Positions 1-7,648 are shown, counted from the first letter of the stretch. The stretch is 24,222 bases of DNA from CAYZMS01 sp964479625 (GCA_964479625.1 CAYZMS010000043.1:1-24222); one strand, 5' to 3'. Made by a program: numbers and translations. Notes: generated by a model from the sequence alone, not told the origin.

Positions 1-35
1 CACAGAAGGCCTTTCTTTTTCATCATCCCAAAAAA

Positions 36-54
36 TTCGGGATGACTCATGTTT
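36..54. repeat. Left copy of a 19-base inverted repeat, within a small hairpin
   Basis: These bases are repeated exactly, in inverted orientation, at 24170-24188 near the other end of the window. The shared core reads TTCGGGATGACTCATG. This copy overlaps the stop codon of the YkuK-like gene. Just beyond the gene, TCATCCC (23-29) can pair with GGGATGA (39-45) around a 9-base loop, so the copy lies in a 7-bp hairpin at the 3' end of that gene. It looks like a dispersed, REP-like or terminator-associated repeat, but only two copies are visible here. Confidence 0.55.
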
Positions 55-523
55 AAACTACTTTATCCGCGCAGGCCGAACTAGCAAAGGCATCTGGCTT
101 GGCCTTGAAAACAAAGCCCATACCGAGTATGTACCCCATGGCCTCCTTAAGGGCCTGATTGGATTGAAAATGGGGGTCGGTATTAATGTCGGCATGCACT
201 TCTAGTGCTACATCATTCCTGTCCAACATATCACAAAGGCTGTAGGCCACCTCAACAGATTTGGCTACTTCAGATATCATTCGTTCCCGAAGCCCCATTG
301 TTTTGGTAGTCTTGCTGTTGTGAATGAACATAAAACCGCCTTTCTTTTCCCGAAGAAAAACGATTACTGTTGCAAACTCAATGACCTTTCCACGTACTTG
401 AGAATCGGTACCGATACAGACCTTGAGCTTGTGTCCCTGTGCTTTTTCCCACACAATGGCTTGCTCCACAGCTTCTGCGATAGGAAGATTAATAGAGCGA
501 CCATCCAGTCGACGCCATTTCAT
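53..523 (-). CDS. YkuK/DUF458-family ribonuclease H-like protein
   Basis: This 156-residue protein resembles the YkuK (DUF458) family, which has an RNase H-like fold and no firmly established biochemical role. Visible family features are the early strand motif CIGTDSQVRG (about residues 37-46), whose acidic residue sits where RNase H folds place the first catalytic aspartate, and the later segment LEVHADINTDPH, with further acidic residues. The length suits the family. The ATG start is followed by a typical polar N-terminus (MKWRRLDG). It has no partner gene on its strand within 320 bases upstream. Its stop codon lies inside the 36-54 repeat. The family assignment is fairly secure, but a nuclease activity is only inferred from the fold. 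Confidence 0.8.
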   Translation of the reverse strand: MKWRRLDGRSINLPIAEAVEQAIVWEKAQGHKLKVCIGTDSQVRGKVIEFATVIVFLREKKGGFMFIHNSKTTKTMGLRERMISEVAKSVEVAYSLCDMLDRNDVALEVHADINTDPHFQSNQALKEAMGYILGMGFVFKAKPDAFASSACADKVV

Positions 524-611
524 AATGGTTATGGATTTAAAAACATTCGGATAAAATAATCCTGAACGGTTTCGCCTTCCCTTGCCTGGTGCAGAGCCTG
601 GAGGTTGAAAT

Positions 612-646
612 AGTATTGGCTCTGTAGCTTTAAAATTACCAATACT
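612..646. other. Inverted repeat in the gap between the YkuK-like gene and purE
   Basis: AGTATTGG (612-619) can pair perfectly with CCAATACT (639-646) around a 19-base AT-rich loop. It lies in a 290-base gap, upstream of the minus-strand YkuK-like gene and downstream of purE. It has A-rich sequence on the plus-strand side, so on the minus strand the hairpin is preceded rather than followed by a T run. It could be a weak purE terminator or an operator. Nothing else in 560-851 looks like a gene. Confidence 0.25.
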
Positions 647-851
647 TTAAAAAAACCAAACCCTGTAAGAATAATTTAAAGCAAAATTAATGCGAACTTA
701 ACAGCCTACTGACAAACTAAAGATTGCCAAGCATGAAATATAAACCCGTATTCCCCCTGAAAAAGTTCCCGCCTCCCTTGTTTTTGTTGGGTATAATGTT
801 GGTTAAAGGGGGTCAAAACTTGCCTATATCCCCGTAAATCTATTCGGTAAC

Positions 852-1349
852 CTAATAATCCTTATATCCCTTGGCTTCCAACTGTTCATATTTCAGTCGT
901 ACGCCGTCTGCCAGTTCTTTCTTATAGGCCTGCATTTTTTCAATTAGGACAGGTTTGTCTGTAGAAAGGATCTGTACGGCAAGCAGTCCGGCGTTTTTTG
1001 CAGCATTGAGGGCTACGGTAGCAACGGGAACACCATTGGGCATTTGAAGAATAGAGAGCATAGAGTCCCAGCCGTCAAATGAGTTTGAAGATTTTATCGG
1101 CACCCCAATTACAGGTAAGGGAGAAAGAGAAGCCACCATCCCCGGAAGGTGAGCCGCTCCCCCTGCTCCGGCTATCACCACCCTGATTCCGCGTTCGTGG
1201 GCCTGCTTACTGAATGTAAACAGCCGTTCAGGGGTACGGTGTGCAGAAACAATGGTAAGTTCGAAAGGGATTTCGAATTGTTCGAGGATTTCAGCGGCCT
1301 GCCGCATGACTGGCAAATCAGAGTCAGAGCCCATGATGATACTAACCAT
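852..1349 (-). CDS. purE: N5-carboxyaminoimidazole ribonucleotide mutase (PurE)
   Basis: PurE rearranges N5-carboxyaminoimidazole ribonucleotide to 4-carboxy-5-aminoimidazole ribonucleotide in cytosolic purine synthesis. The 165-residue length is that of class I PurE. The phosphate and active-site motifs are visible: IIMGSDSDLPVM near the N-terminus, SAHRTPER (the conserved SAHR histidine) near residue 36, GAGGAAHLPGM near residue 61, and the later PNGVPVATVALN segment. The N-terminus follows the ATG directly with the first beta strand, so this start is well supported. The gene lies 53 bases downstream of hemH on the same strand and may be cotranscribed with it. The usual partner purK is not in this window. 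Confidence 0.97.
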   Translation of the reverse strand: MVSIIMGSDSDLPVMRQAAEILEQFEIPFELTIVSAHRTPERLFTFSKQAHERGIRVVIAGAGGAAHLPGMVASLSPLPVIGVPIKSSNSFDGWDSMLSILQMPNGVPVATVALNAAKNAGLLAVQILSTDKPVLIEKMQAYKKELADGVRLKYEQLEAKGYKDY

Positions 1350-1402
1350 AACCTTTTACTTTTTAGCCATTTGCAGCCTGAAAATAATGAATTGAAAGTA
1401 GA

Positions 1403-2461
1403 TCAACCCGAAACTGGCTCCGTTGACTTCAGTTTACCTGCGTAGGCCCTAACCATATTGGCTATCGCCTTTATCCAGCGAGGGTCCTCATTCAAACTGG
1501 GCACCAGGTCCACTTTTTCTCCTCCCATTTCTTCGAACTCTTCCTGGTACTCCACACCGATCTCGATTATGGTTTCCAGACAATCAGCTACAAAAGCCGG
1601 GCTGAAGACCAGGATCTTTTTGGCCCCTTTTTCCGCCAATTCTTCTAATACGGTACTGGTATAGGGTTGCGCCCATTTTTCTGGTCCAAGTCTGGATTGA
1701 AAAGATGTGGTGTATTGATCAGCTTGCAGCCCAAGTTGCTCCACGATCTGACGGGTGGTAGCGAAACACTGGGCAGAATAACAAAACTGGTTACGCGTGC
1801 TGATCGACTGACAACAATTTTCGTTTTGCAGACAATGCCCTACCCCACTATCGCCTTTTCTCAATTGCCGTTGGGGCACACCGTGGTAACTGAAAATGAT
1901 ATGGTCGTAGGCATTCAGATCAAATTTCCGGGCATTGTCTACAATGATCTCAATAACCGTTTCATTATCGTAATAAGAATTGATCATCTTGACATCCGGG
2001 ATGATCTGCTGCTTGCGCAACAGGCGCATAACTTCGTCGTGAATAGAGCCTGTAGTAGCCGAAGCATACTGTGGGAACATAGGAAAAACAATAATTTCGG
2101 AAACCTGCTGGTCCATTAATTTTTTGAGGGCAGATGGAATGGAGGGGCTTTGGTAACGCATAGCCAACTCTACTACAAAATCCTCTCCCAAATCGTCCTG
2201 AACACCCGCAGCTACATTTTCTCCATAAATCTTCAATGGTGAGCCCTCTGGTGTCCATAACTGCTTGTATAATTTAGCAGAAGTACCCGAACGGAATGGA
2301 GCTATGATCCCCCTTACCAACAGGTTGCGGGGCAACCATGGATAATCAACTACCCGGGGGTCTAGTAAAAATTGTTTGAGATAGCGATATACGGCTCCAC
2401 GGGTAGGAGCATCGGGAGTACCCAGGTTGACGATCAAAACGCCTTTTTTTTCTTCTATCAT
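1403..2461 (-). CDS. hemH: Ferrochelatase (HemH)
   Basis: Ferrochelatase inserts ferrous iron into protoporphyrin IX (or coproporphyrin, depending on the pathway) at the end of heme synthesis. I place the start at the ATG giving MIEEKKGVLIVNLGTPDAPT, because the ferrochelatase fold begins with that VLLVNLGTP strand. The open frame continues about 96 codons upstream, but that extension runs through the divergent surE start and looks unlike protein. The result is 352 residues. The metal-site histidine is H193 in FSYHGVP, and the acidic residue is E296 in FSPAFVADCLET. Between them is a cysteine-rich loop with C210, C216, C217, C227 and C232, discussed as a finding. purE follows 53 bases downstream. 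Confidence 0.96.
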   Translation of the reverse strand: MIEEKKGVLIVNLGTPDAPTRGAVYRYLKQFLLDPRVVDYPWLPRNLLVRGIIAPFRSGTSAKLYKQLWTPEGSPLKIYGENVAAGVQDDLGEDFVVELAMRYQSPSIPSALKKLMDQQVSEIIVFPMFPQYASATTGSIHDEVMRLLRKQQIIPDVKMINSYYDNETVIEIIVDNARKFDLNAYDHIIFSYHGVPQRQLRKGDSGVGHCLQNENCCQSISTRNQFCYSAQCFATTRQIVEQLGLQADQYTTSFQSRLGPEKWAQPYTSTVLEELAEKGAKKILVFSPAFVADCLETIIEIGVEYQEEFEEMGGEKVDLVPSLNEDPRWIKAIANMVRAYAGKLKSTEPVSG

Positions 2462-2598
2462 AACTTTGTAGGTTATAAGTTGTGGGCTTCGGGTCCTTAG
2501 TTTAGATTCAAAACCCAAAAGGTTTTCAGACAGAGGATTAAACAGTTCCAATCCAAGTTGGTTTGAGGGGTATGTCAGCCTTTTGTCTGTAAATCTTT

Positions 2599-2625
2599 TT
2601 GAAGCGCTTAAAAATGGTATTTTTG
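2599..2625 (+). promoter_or_regulatory. Candidate promoter of the surE-lpxB cluster
   Basis: TATTTTTG at 2618-2625 fits the Bacteroidota -7 element TAnnTTTG exactly. A TTG at 2599-2601 could act as the -33 element, although the 16-base spacer is slightly short. Transcription would start about 10-15 bases before the surE ATG. The match is by eye and AT-rich sequence gives chance hits, so this is tentative. Confidence 0.35.
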
Positions 2626-2642
2626 GCGCGAACCTCAAAATA

Positions 2643-3437
2643 ATGAGCATGTCAAAACCTCTTATTCTGGTCACTAATGACGACGGTATTGCGGCCCCCG
2701 GTATACGGGCATTGGTAGAAGTTGCAAGCAGCCTTGGGGACATCATCATCGTAGCCCCTGACTCGCCTCAATCGGGCATGGGACACGCCGTGACCCTTTC
2801 TCAGCCCCTTCGCCTGCATCCGGTGGACGTTTTTGGCGAAACAGTGGAAGCTTACGAATGTACCGGTACTCCGGTAGATTGTGTAAAGCTTGCCAAGCAG
2901 GTTCTTCTAAAAGACCAAAAGGTAGACCTTTGTGTATCCGGAGTTAACCACGGGTCGAATGCAGCGATCAATATCATTTATTCCGGAACGCTTTCTGCTG
3001 CGATGGAGGCATCTTTGGAAGGAATTCCTTCTATTGGGTTTTCCTTGCTAGATTTTAGCTGGAAGGCAAATTTCGACCCTGCCAAACCCTACATTAGGCA
3101 GCTTATGGAGTTTGTTCTAACAGAAGGTATTCCGGAAGGTAACCTCCTAAATGTAAACATTCCGGCAAAGCCTAAAGAGGAAATAAAGGGCATGCGCTGG
3201 TGCCGGCAGGCCAATGCCCGGTGGGTAGAAGGTTTTCAACAAGGTATTGATCCCCGTGGTCAACCCTACTATTGGATGACCGGCCAGTTTCTCAACGAGG
3301 ACGAAGGGCCGAATACAGATATCGAAGCCCTGGAGGCAGGTTATATTTCTATTGTGCCCTCCATGCACGACCTGACCAATTACAAAAGTCTTGAAACGCT
3401 GAAGACCTTTGACCTAAACAAAAAAATGCAGGACTAA
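2643..3437 (+). CDS. surE: 5'/3'-nucleotidase SurE
   Basis: SurE is a metal-dependent phosphatase acting on nucleoside monophosphates and is linked to stationary-phase survival. The N-terminal motif ILVTNDDGIAAPGI carries the two metal-binding aspartates, followed by the conserved serine region DSPQSGMGHAVT and the asparagine motif SGVNHGSNAAINIIYSGT. Two ATGs two codons apart (2643 and 2649) both precede this motif. I use the first, giving 264 residues. A 20-codon upstream extension is open but would overlap the likely promoter. It is the first gene of a plus-strand cluster, and the next gene starts 2 bases after its stop. Confidence 0.95.
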   Translation: MSMSKPLILVTNDDGIAAPGIRALVEVASSLGDIIIVAPDSPQSGMGHAVTLSQPLRLHPVDVFGETVEAYECTGTPVDCVKLAKQVLLKDQKVDLCVSGVNHGSNAAINIIYSGTLSAAMEASLEGIPSIGFSLLDFSWKANFDPAKPYIRQLMEFVLTEGIPEGNLLNVNIPAKPKEEIKGMRWCRQANARWVEGFQQGIDPRGQPYYWMTGQFLNEDEGPNTDIEALEAGYISIVPSMHDLTNYKSLETLKTFDLNKKMQD

Positions 3438-3439
3438 GC

Positions 3440-3730
3440 ATGCTGAATAACCGACTATGGGTTGGATTGGTCTGGGGCGCCCTGGTCCCTTTTGTAAGTT
3501 ATGCCCTCCTACTCGTCCTGCAGGAACAACTTGCCTTGGCTACGGGCAAAACTATTTTTCAGGAACGCACCCTGCTGCTCATTGCTATTTGTGCCAACCT
3601 GATCCCCTTCCAATTATTTCAACGCAGGCGGGCTCTTTTCGCTATGCGGGGAATCATTATCCTTACCCTGGTATACAGTGCGGTTTGGGTGTTTCTCTTT
3701 GCCAGGGATAACTTGTTTAACAACTTATAA
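3440..3730 (+). CDS. Small three-helix membrane protein of unknown function
   Basis: This 96-residue protein is not one I recognise by family. It has three hydrophobic stretches: about residues 6-27 (LWVGLVWGALVPFVSYALLL), about 43-60 (RTLLLIAICANLIPFQLF) and about 70-88 (GIIILTLVYSAVWVFLFA). The last two are separated by the basic loop QRRRALFAMR. It starts 2 bases after the surE stop and ends 3 bases before the lpxB start, so it is almost certainly cotranscribed with both. That placement suggests an inner-membrane role, possibly linked to lipid A or envelope synthesis, but this is inference from context only. The base composition resembles its neighbours, which supports a real gene. Confidence 0.8.
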   Translation: MLNNRLWVGLVWGALVPFVSYALLLVLQEQLALATGKTIFQERTLLLIAICANLIPFQLFQRRRALFAMRGIIILTLVYSAVWVFLFARDNLFNNL

Positions 3731-3733
3731 GGC

Positions 3734-4849
3734 ATGAAGTACTATCTCATCGCCGGGGAAGCTTCCGGAGACCTGCACGGCTCCCGGCTCATGCAATCCC
3801 TTAAGGATCAGGACCAAGGGGCTAGATTTCGCTATTGGGGAGGCGACCTGATGGCAAAGGTGGAAGACCAGCCGGTAAAACATTATCGCGACCTGGCCTT
3901 TATGGGTTTCGTGGAGGTCGTTACCAACCTAAGGACCATTTTAAAAAACATTGCCTTTTGCAAGGAAGATATTCTTCAATTCCAGCCGGATGCCCTGGTA
4001 CTGATCGACTATCCGGGTTTTAATTTGAGAATTGCCAACTGGGCAAAACAGCAAGGAATCACCGTTTTCTATTATATCTCCCCTCAGGTCTGGGCCTGGC
4101 ACCGAAGCCGGGTTCAAAAAATAAAAAAATGTGTTGACCGGCTGTTTGTTATTTTGCCTTTCGAAAAAAAATTCTATTCAAAATATGACTACGAAGTCGA
4201 ATATGTAGGCCATCCCCTGATGGATGTCATCGATCAGCATCCTTCCAAGCCCGAATTTCGCAAGGAGTATGGGTTAAATGAACAACCCATTGTTGCCTTA
4301 TTACCCGGTAGCCGAAAACAGGAGATCGAACGTATGCTACAGGTAATGCTGGAGGCTGCCGGCAGTTTTCCGGATTATCAATTCGTGATTGCGGGGGCAC
4401 CCTCTCAGGAAATGAGCTTTTACGAAGCGATCATGCAGGAATGCGGGCTCCAGGTTCCCGTTATCCCGAACCAGACCTATGACCTTTTAAGAGAAGCTCA
4501 CGCCGCCCTGGTGACTTCCGGAACAGCCACCCTGGAAACAGCGCTGTTTAATGTTCCTGAGGTGGTTTGCTATAGAGGTAGTCCACTCTCCTATCAAATC
4601 GCAAAAAGGCTTGTCGACATTGAATATATTTCCCTGGTAAACCTGATCGTGGACCGTCCACTTTTGACGGAACTAATTCAAAATGACCTCCATCCTGAAC
4701 GGCTTAAATCTGCTCTTGGAACTATTCTGGATGAACAGCACCGCCAGCAATTATTTCAAGGTTATGAGGAATTACGGGCCAGGTTGGGTAAGCCCGGAGC
4801 CGCTAAACGGACTGCTTCCGGCATCATAAGCTACCTTCAAAAGTCCTGA
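3734..4849 (+). CDS. lpxB: Lipid-A-disaccharide synthase (LpxB)
   Basis: LpxB (glycosyltransferase family 19) joins UDP-2,3-diacylglucosamine to lipid X, making the lipid A disaccharide at the inner face of the cytoplasmic membrane. The N-terminal signature YLIAGEASGDLHG is at residues 4-16. It is followed by the acceptor-domain segments ALVLIDYPGFNLRIA and YYISPQVWAWHRSR, and by the nucleotide-sugar domain with ALLPGSRKQEIERM, TSGTATLETALF and the terminal YISLVNLI region. At 371 residues it has the usual family length. The ATG lies 3 bases after the small membrane protein, marking one transcript with surE. It shows the organism makes lipid A and so has a Gram-negative envelope. Confidence 0.97.
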   Translation: MKYYLIAGEASGDLHGSRLMQSLKDQDQGARFRYWGGDLMAKVEDQPVKHYRDLAFMGFVEVVTNLRTILKNIAFCKEDILQFQPDALVLIDYPGFNLRIANWAKQQGITVFYYISPQVWAWHRSRVQKIKKCVDRLFVILPFEKKFYSKYDYEVEYVGHPLMDVIDQHPSKPEFRKEYGLNEQPIVALLPGSRKQEIERMLQVMLEAAGSFPDYQFVIAGAPSQEMSFYEAIMQECGLQVPVIPNQTYDLLREAHAALVTSGTATLETALFNVPEVVCYRGSPLSYQIAKRLVDIEYISLVNLIVDRPLLTELIQNDLHPERLKSALGTILDEQHRQQLFQGYEELRARLGKPGAAKRTASGIISYLQKS

Positions 4850-5529
4850 GCCTTTACTCAATACCCCCTGAAGTGCCGGGATATCCTTCCTGATCGAATT
4901 TTATACTTCTTTAATAAAAAAGCAATTATCTGAAAGAAGCCCTGTCTTGGCAGTGTCGTAGCAAGGCAGGAACTATTTTACTAAACTACTATATTTCAAC
5001 ATCTTATGAATATTTTCTCTTCAAACTAATCTGAATCCAAGGGGACGCAGACATCCTGCTTGTCCTTTCCCTCCTCCTTCACCGCCCTTACTTTTGTATA
5101 GAGCTGATGAGGAAAGTGTGCGCCGGTATAAGGATAACAGCTTTACACTGCTGAACCGCCTTATTCCAGCCATGCGAATTATCAAATACCCTAGGTAAGC
5201 GATTGTTGATTAAATCAGAATGCTGCCGGGGTCTTACCTATCTATTACCAATTCTCCCCCCCCCCATTTTTTAGTCCGGCTTATTGCTGGTATTTCTCGA
5301 TCCAACATTAAACGAACGCTTACGGGTGTTCGTAGAATTTGCTATGCACAGCATTCGTGCTTCTAGGAAGCTACTGGCTGATCTATACAAATTCTTGTGT
5401 TCTAACTGGCAATCTGGTGTGCCGTTCACCTGATGTCCTGAATTTTCATGCCCTCCCCCCACTTCTCCGGCCGCTGTAAAAGGCGGTGACGGCCCGGTAA
5501 TTCTTTGTCACAAATCAAGGTTTATTGCT
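4850..5529. other. 680-base gap without a convincing gene
   Basis: No open frame here looks like a real protein. CTTCTTT (4906-4912) can pair with AAAGAAG (4933-4939) after lpxB, a weak hairpin with a 20-base loop. Near the middle is a run of ten C (5256-5265) followed by A and six T. A second C-rich run is at 5451-5460. A GC-rich inverted repeat (about 5467-5496, CCGGCCG against CGGCCCGG) precedes the next small gene. The minus-strand frame at 5271-5462 begins in the C run and has no protein-like pattern. A 30-codon plus-strand stretch at about 5103-5195 looks faintly protein-like but has no start or homologue I recognise. Confidence 0.5.
5256..5272. repeat. Homopolymer tract: ten C, then A, then six T
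   Basis: Ten consecutive C residues at 5256-5265 are followed by one A and six T at 5267-5272. Such tracts are prone to length change by slipped-strand mispairing. Here it lies in non-coding DNA, about 260 bases before the small one-helix protein, so any effect would be on transcription rather than on a reading frame. It may also be an assembly or sequencing weak point. Confidence 0.6.
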
Positions 5530-5724
5530 ATGAAACACATTACAACCACACGCGCTTCTGCAGAAAGTTTTTTACTAATTTCGTTATTCGTGGCCGGCTT
5601 AATGGGCGTTTTTCTGGTACTGATGCGATCCAACCGGATGGCCACAGCCTATGAGGATGCCCCAAGCGAGCAGGTTATTGCTCCGGCGGAGACCGAAAAT
5701 TTTCACCTGGCCTCCATAAACTAA
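5530..5724 (+). CDS. Small single-helix membrane protein, unknown function
   Basis: This 64-residue frame encodes a polar N-terminus (MKHITTTRASAES), one hydrophobic segment at about residues 14-32 (FLLISLFVAGLMGVFLVLM), a basic edge (RSNR) and an acidic tail. That pattern fits a one-pass membrane protein with its N-terminus inside or outside. I do not recognise the family. A weak AAGG ribosome-binding-like sequence (5517-5520) lies about 9 bases before the ATG. The codon choice and the membrane segment with a flanking positive charge suggest it is genuine, but short frames of this kind can occur by chance. A large hairpin and a PspC-type gene follow downstream. Confidence 0.5.
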   Translation: MKHITTTRASAESFLLISLFVAGLMGVFLVLMRSNRMATAYEDAPSEQVIAPAETENFHLASIN

Positions 5725-5811
5725 AAGCCGGAAGCATTGTTAATAATTATTGAAAAATTTTTGGCAGGTTAGCTAGTCCCTTTCCTTGCTAAAGATTTTT
5801 AAGGTAACCAG

Positions 5812-5861
5812 ACCGAAAGAGCAATCAACCTCCTTTTAAGGGAGGATATTGTTCTTCCGGT
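5812..5861 (+). other. Large imperfect hairpin upstream of the PspC-type gene
   Basis: ACCG at 5812-5815 pairs with CGGT at 5858-5861. Inside this, GCAAT pairs with ATTGT (one G-U pair) and CCTCC (5829-5833) pairs with GGAGG (5841-5845), giving a long interrupted stem of about 50 bases. There is no T run after it, so it is not a standard terminator. It lies about 50 bases before the next start codon and could be a leader structure or a processed 3' end of the preceding small gene. Confidence 0.35.
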
Positions 5862-5912
5862 TATAGAGATCAGATTGTACGAAAAGTTCTAAAGCGGTGT
5901 AATTTTACGCAA

Positions 5913-6131
5913 ATGAATCAGGTCAAAAGCATCCTGGAGCGCTCCGCTTTCGGGGTTTGTTCCTACCTAGGCGAAAAAATGGGTGTAGCCTCCGCTCGTG
6001 TTCGAATGTATTTTATCTACTTATCCTTTGTCACCCTCGGGTCTCCTATTATCATCTATCTGTTCGTTCTATTCTGGATCAACGTTAAGGAATACATCAA
6101 ACAATCCCGAAGTATTATATGGGGGGAATAA
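5913..6131 (+). CDS. PspC-domain small membrane protein
   Basis: This 72-residue protein matches the PspC domain layout. An N-terminal amphipathic segment (SILERSAFGVCSYLGEKMGVASARVRMYFIYLSFV, read in parts) carries the pattern seen in PspC proteins around G-x-x-x-Y/L-G-x-x-x-G-V. It is followed by a glycine-containing turn (TLGSP) and a transmembrane helix (IIIYLFVLFWINV), then a short basic and polar tail. PspC proteins act in envelope-stress responses in other bacteria, often with PspA. No pspA or pspB is visible here, so the stress role is inferred from the family alone. Many Bacteroidota carry such stand-alone short PspC proteins. Confidence 0.75.
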   Translation: MNQVKSILERSAFGVCSYLGEKMGVASARVRMYFIYLSFVTLGSPIIIYLFVLFWINVKEYIKQSRSIIWGE

Positions 6132-6167
6132 CCCTTAAGTCTATTGATCTTCTCCCTTGACTTTTTC

Positions 6168-6839
6168 TTATTCGTACCCCTGTTCAAAGGCGTACTGAAT
6201 AATATTCGCCCCCATTCGAAGGGCCTGTAAACGAATCTCCGGTGAGTCATTGTGAACGTCTTCATCTTCCCAGCCGTCCCCCAAATCACATTCATAGGTA
6301 TAAAAGCAAACCATTCTACCCTCATAGATCAACCCGAACCCGCGAGGTACAGACCCATCGTGCTCGTGCACTTTGGGTAAGCCATTGGGAAACTCATATT
6401 TCTGGTGGTATATCTCGTGCTCAAAGGGTAGCTCAATAAATTCTAATTCCGGGAAAACCTGTTTCACGGCTGTACGCACAAAGGGGTCCATCCCATAGTT
6501 ATCATCTATGTGTAAAAAACCGCCTCCGATCAGGTAATGGCGTAAATTCTCTGCCTCTGCCTGAGAGAAGACCACGTTCCCATGTCCTGTCATATGCACG
6601 AAAGGGTAGTTAAAAAGCTCGGCGCTGCCGACTTCTACGGTGGCGTAGTTGGACTCGAAATTGGTATTTAAAACCTGATTGCAAAAACGGGCCAGGTTAG
6701 GCAAAGCAGTAGGATTGGAATACCAGTCGCCGCCACCGTTATATTTCAGCAGGGCCATCTTCAACCCCACATCCTCACGGGAATATTCCTGACCGACCAA
6801 AACACCGAGACTGAGGACTAAAGCCAATACTAATTTCAT
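6168..6839 (-). CDS. DUF4159-domain exported protein
   Basis: This 223-residue protein begins with a clear signal sequence (MKLVLALVLSLGVLVGQEYS) that is likely cleaved, which suggests a periplasmic location. The mature part fits DUF4159: LKYNGGGDWYSNPTALPNL near the start, FVHMTGHGNVVFS, GGFLHIDDNYG with a conserved DD pair, FELPFEHEIYH-like text, and the C-terminal LGDGWEDEDVHND-SPE-RLQALRMGANII segment. DUF4159 is thought to have a glutamine-amidotransferase-like fold, but no activity has been firmly assigned. It lies 68 bases downstream of rsmE on the same strand and may share its transcript. The family call is confident, but the function is unknown. Confidence 0.85.
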   Translation of the reverse strand: MKLVLALVLSLGVLVGQEYSREDVGLKMALLKYNGGGDWYSNPTALPNLARFCNQVLNTNFESNYATVEVGSAELFNYPFVHMTGHGNVVFSQAEAENLRHYLIGGGFLHIDDNYGMDPFVRTAVKQVFPELEFIELPFEHEIYHQKYEFPNGLPKVHEHDGSVPRGFGLIYEGRMVCFYTYECDLGDGWEDEDVHNDSPEIRLQALRMGANIIQYAFEQGYE

Positions 6840-6907
6840 GTTTCCTATTTTATGGGGGTTAAGTGATTATCGACCTCCGACCGAATCTCAGATCCTCTCA
6901 CCTATCC

Positions 6908-7624
6908 CTAATGAGTTACAAAATTCTTGATCTGTGCTGCCGTACAGGCAGCGATTGCTGCTGTTTCCGTCCTAAGGCGACTCTCCCCAAGGCTTACCGG
7001 GATGAAGCCAAATGATTGGGCCAGGTCGGCTTCTTCCGGGCTAAAACCACCCTCCGGTCCTATTAGAACGCAAACAGGGCTGCCTGCTTGTATTCGATCG
7101 AATAAATGAGTAGTTACCTTAGGACTAATAAAGGCAATATATCGCTGTTCAATAGGAGCGGGCAGTGCTCTGAGGAAACTTTCCAGGTCTTGCAGGGCAT
7201 GCAATTGGGGCAGCCAGGCCTTCAAGGATTGCTTCATAGCAGAAACCAACAAGCGCTCCAAACGGTCTGCTCTCAGGTTCCTTCGTTCGGAATGCACACT
7301 AATTACCGGATAAACCGCTGCAAGGCCGATCTCGGTACATTTTTCCAAGCACCATTCCAGTCGACTAATGTTTTTCGTAGGCGCTATGGCTAAATAAAAT
7401 GGCGCCTTGCGGTCTTCTTCTTTCCTCTTTTTAAGGATTCGTACACAGGCCTGCTTTTTATTTTCCACCACCAGGGCCCCCTCATACCACCCCCCGGTTC
7501 CATCGACCAGGAATACTGGATCACCTTCAGATTTACGAAGCGATTGCAAGGCATGCCGGGCTTCTTCCTCCGGCAAGGGAACCAGTTCGGTGTCCTCAAT
7601 TTCAGGTATGAAAAACAACTGCAT
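6908..7624 (-). CDS. rsmE: 16S rRNA (uracil-1498-N3)-methyltransferase (RsmE)
   Basis: RsmE is a SPOUT-fold, SAM-dependent enzyme that methylates N3 of U1498 in the decoding region of 16S rRNA. The N-terminal PUA-like domain (about residues 1-70) starts with MQLFFIPEI and includes the EEARHALQSLRKSEGD segment. The SPOUT domain carries KCTEIGLAAVYPV and SERRNLRADR, followed by the deep-knot motifs LIGPEGGFSPEEADLA and SLGESRLRTETAAIAA. I use the ATG at 7624 (238 residues) rather than a TTG two codons upstream, because family members begin at this point. The DUF4159 gene follows downstream, and rseP is divergent upstream. Confidence 0.95.
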   Translation of the reverse strand: MQLFFIPEIEDTELVPLPEEEARHALQSLRKSEGDPVFLVDGTGGWYEGALVVENKKQACVRILKKRKEEDRKAPFYLAIAPTKNISRLEWCLEKCTEIGLAAVYPVISVHSERRNLRADRLERLLVSAMKQSLKAWLPQLHALQDLESFLRALPAPIEQRYIAFISPKVTTHLFDRIQAGSPVCVLIGPEGGFSPEEADLAQSFGFIPVSLGESRLRTETAAIAACTAAQIKNFVTH

Positions 7625-7648
7625 GGGCAATTTTGTCTACTTACTTGT

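Noticed and set aside
733..837. 34-codon plus-strand frame (MKYKPVFPLKKF...) before purE
   Set aside because: It is short, has a proline-rich N-terminus and only a weak hydrophobic middle, with no promoter or ribosome-binding site, so I could not support it.
1667..2119. 150-codon plus-strand frame inside hemH
   Set aside because: It is antisense to well-conserved HemH residues and has no protein-like pattern.
2462..2749. 96-codon N-terminal extension of HemH
   Set aside because: It overlaps the surE start and promoter on the other strand and does not resemble ferrochelatase.
5271..5462. 63-codon minus-strand frame in the 680-base gap
   Set aside because: It ends in the C-rich tract, has no hydrophobic or domain pattern, and looks like chance.
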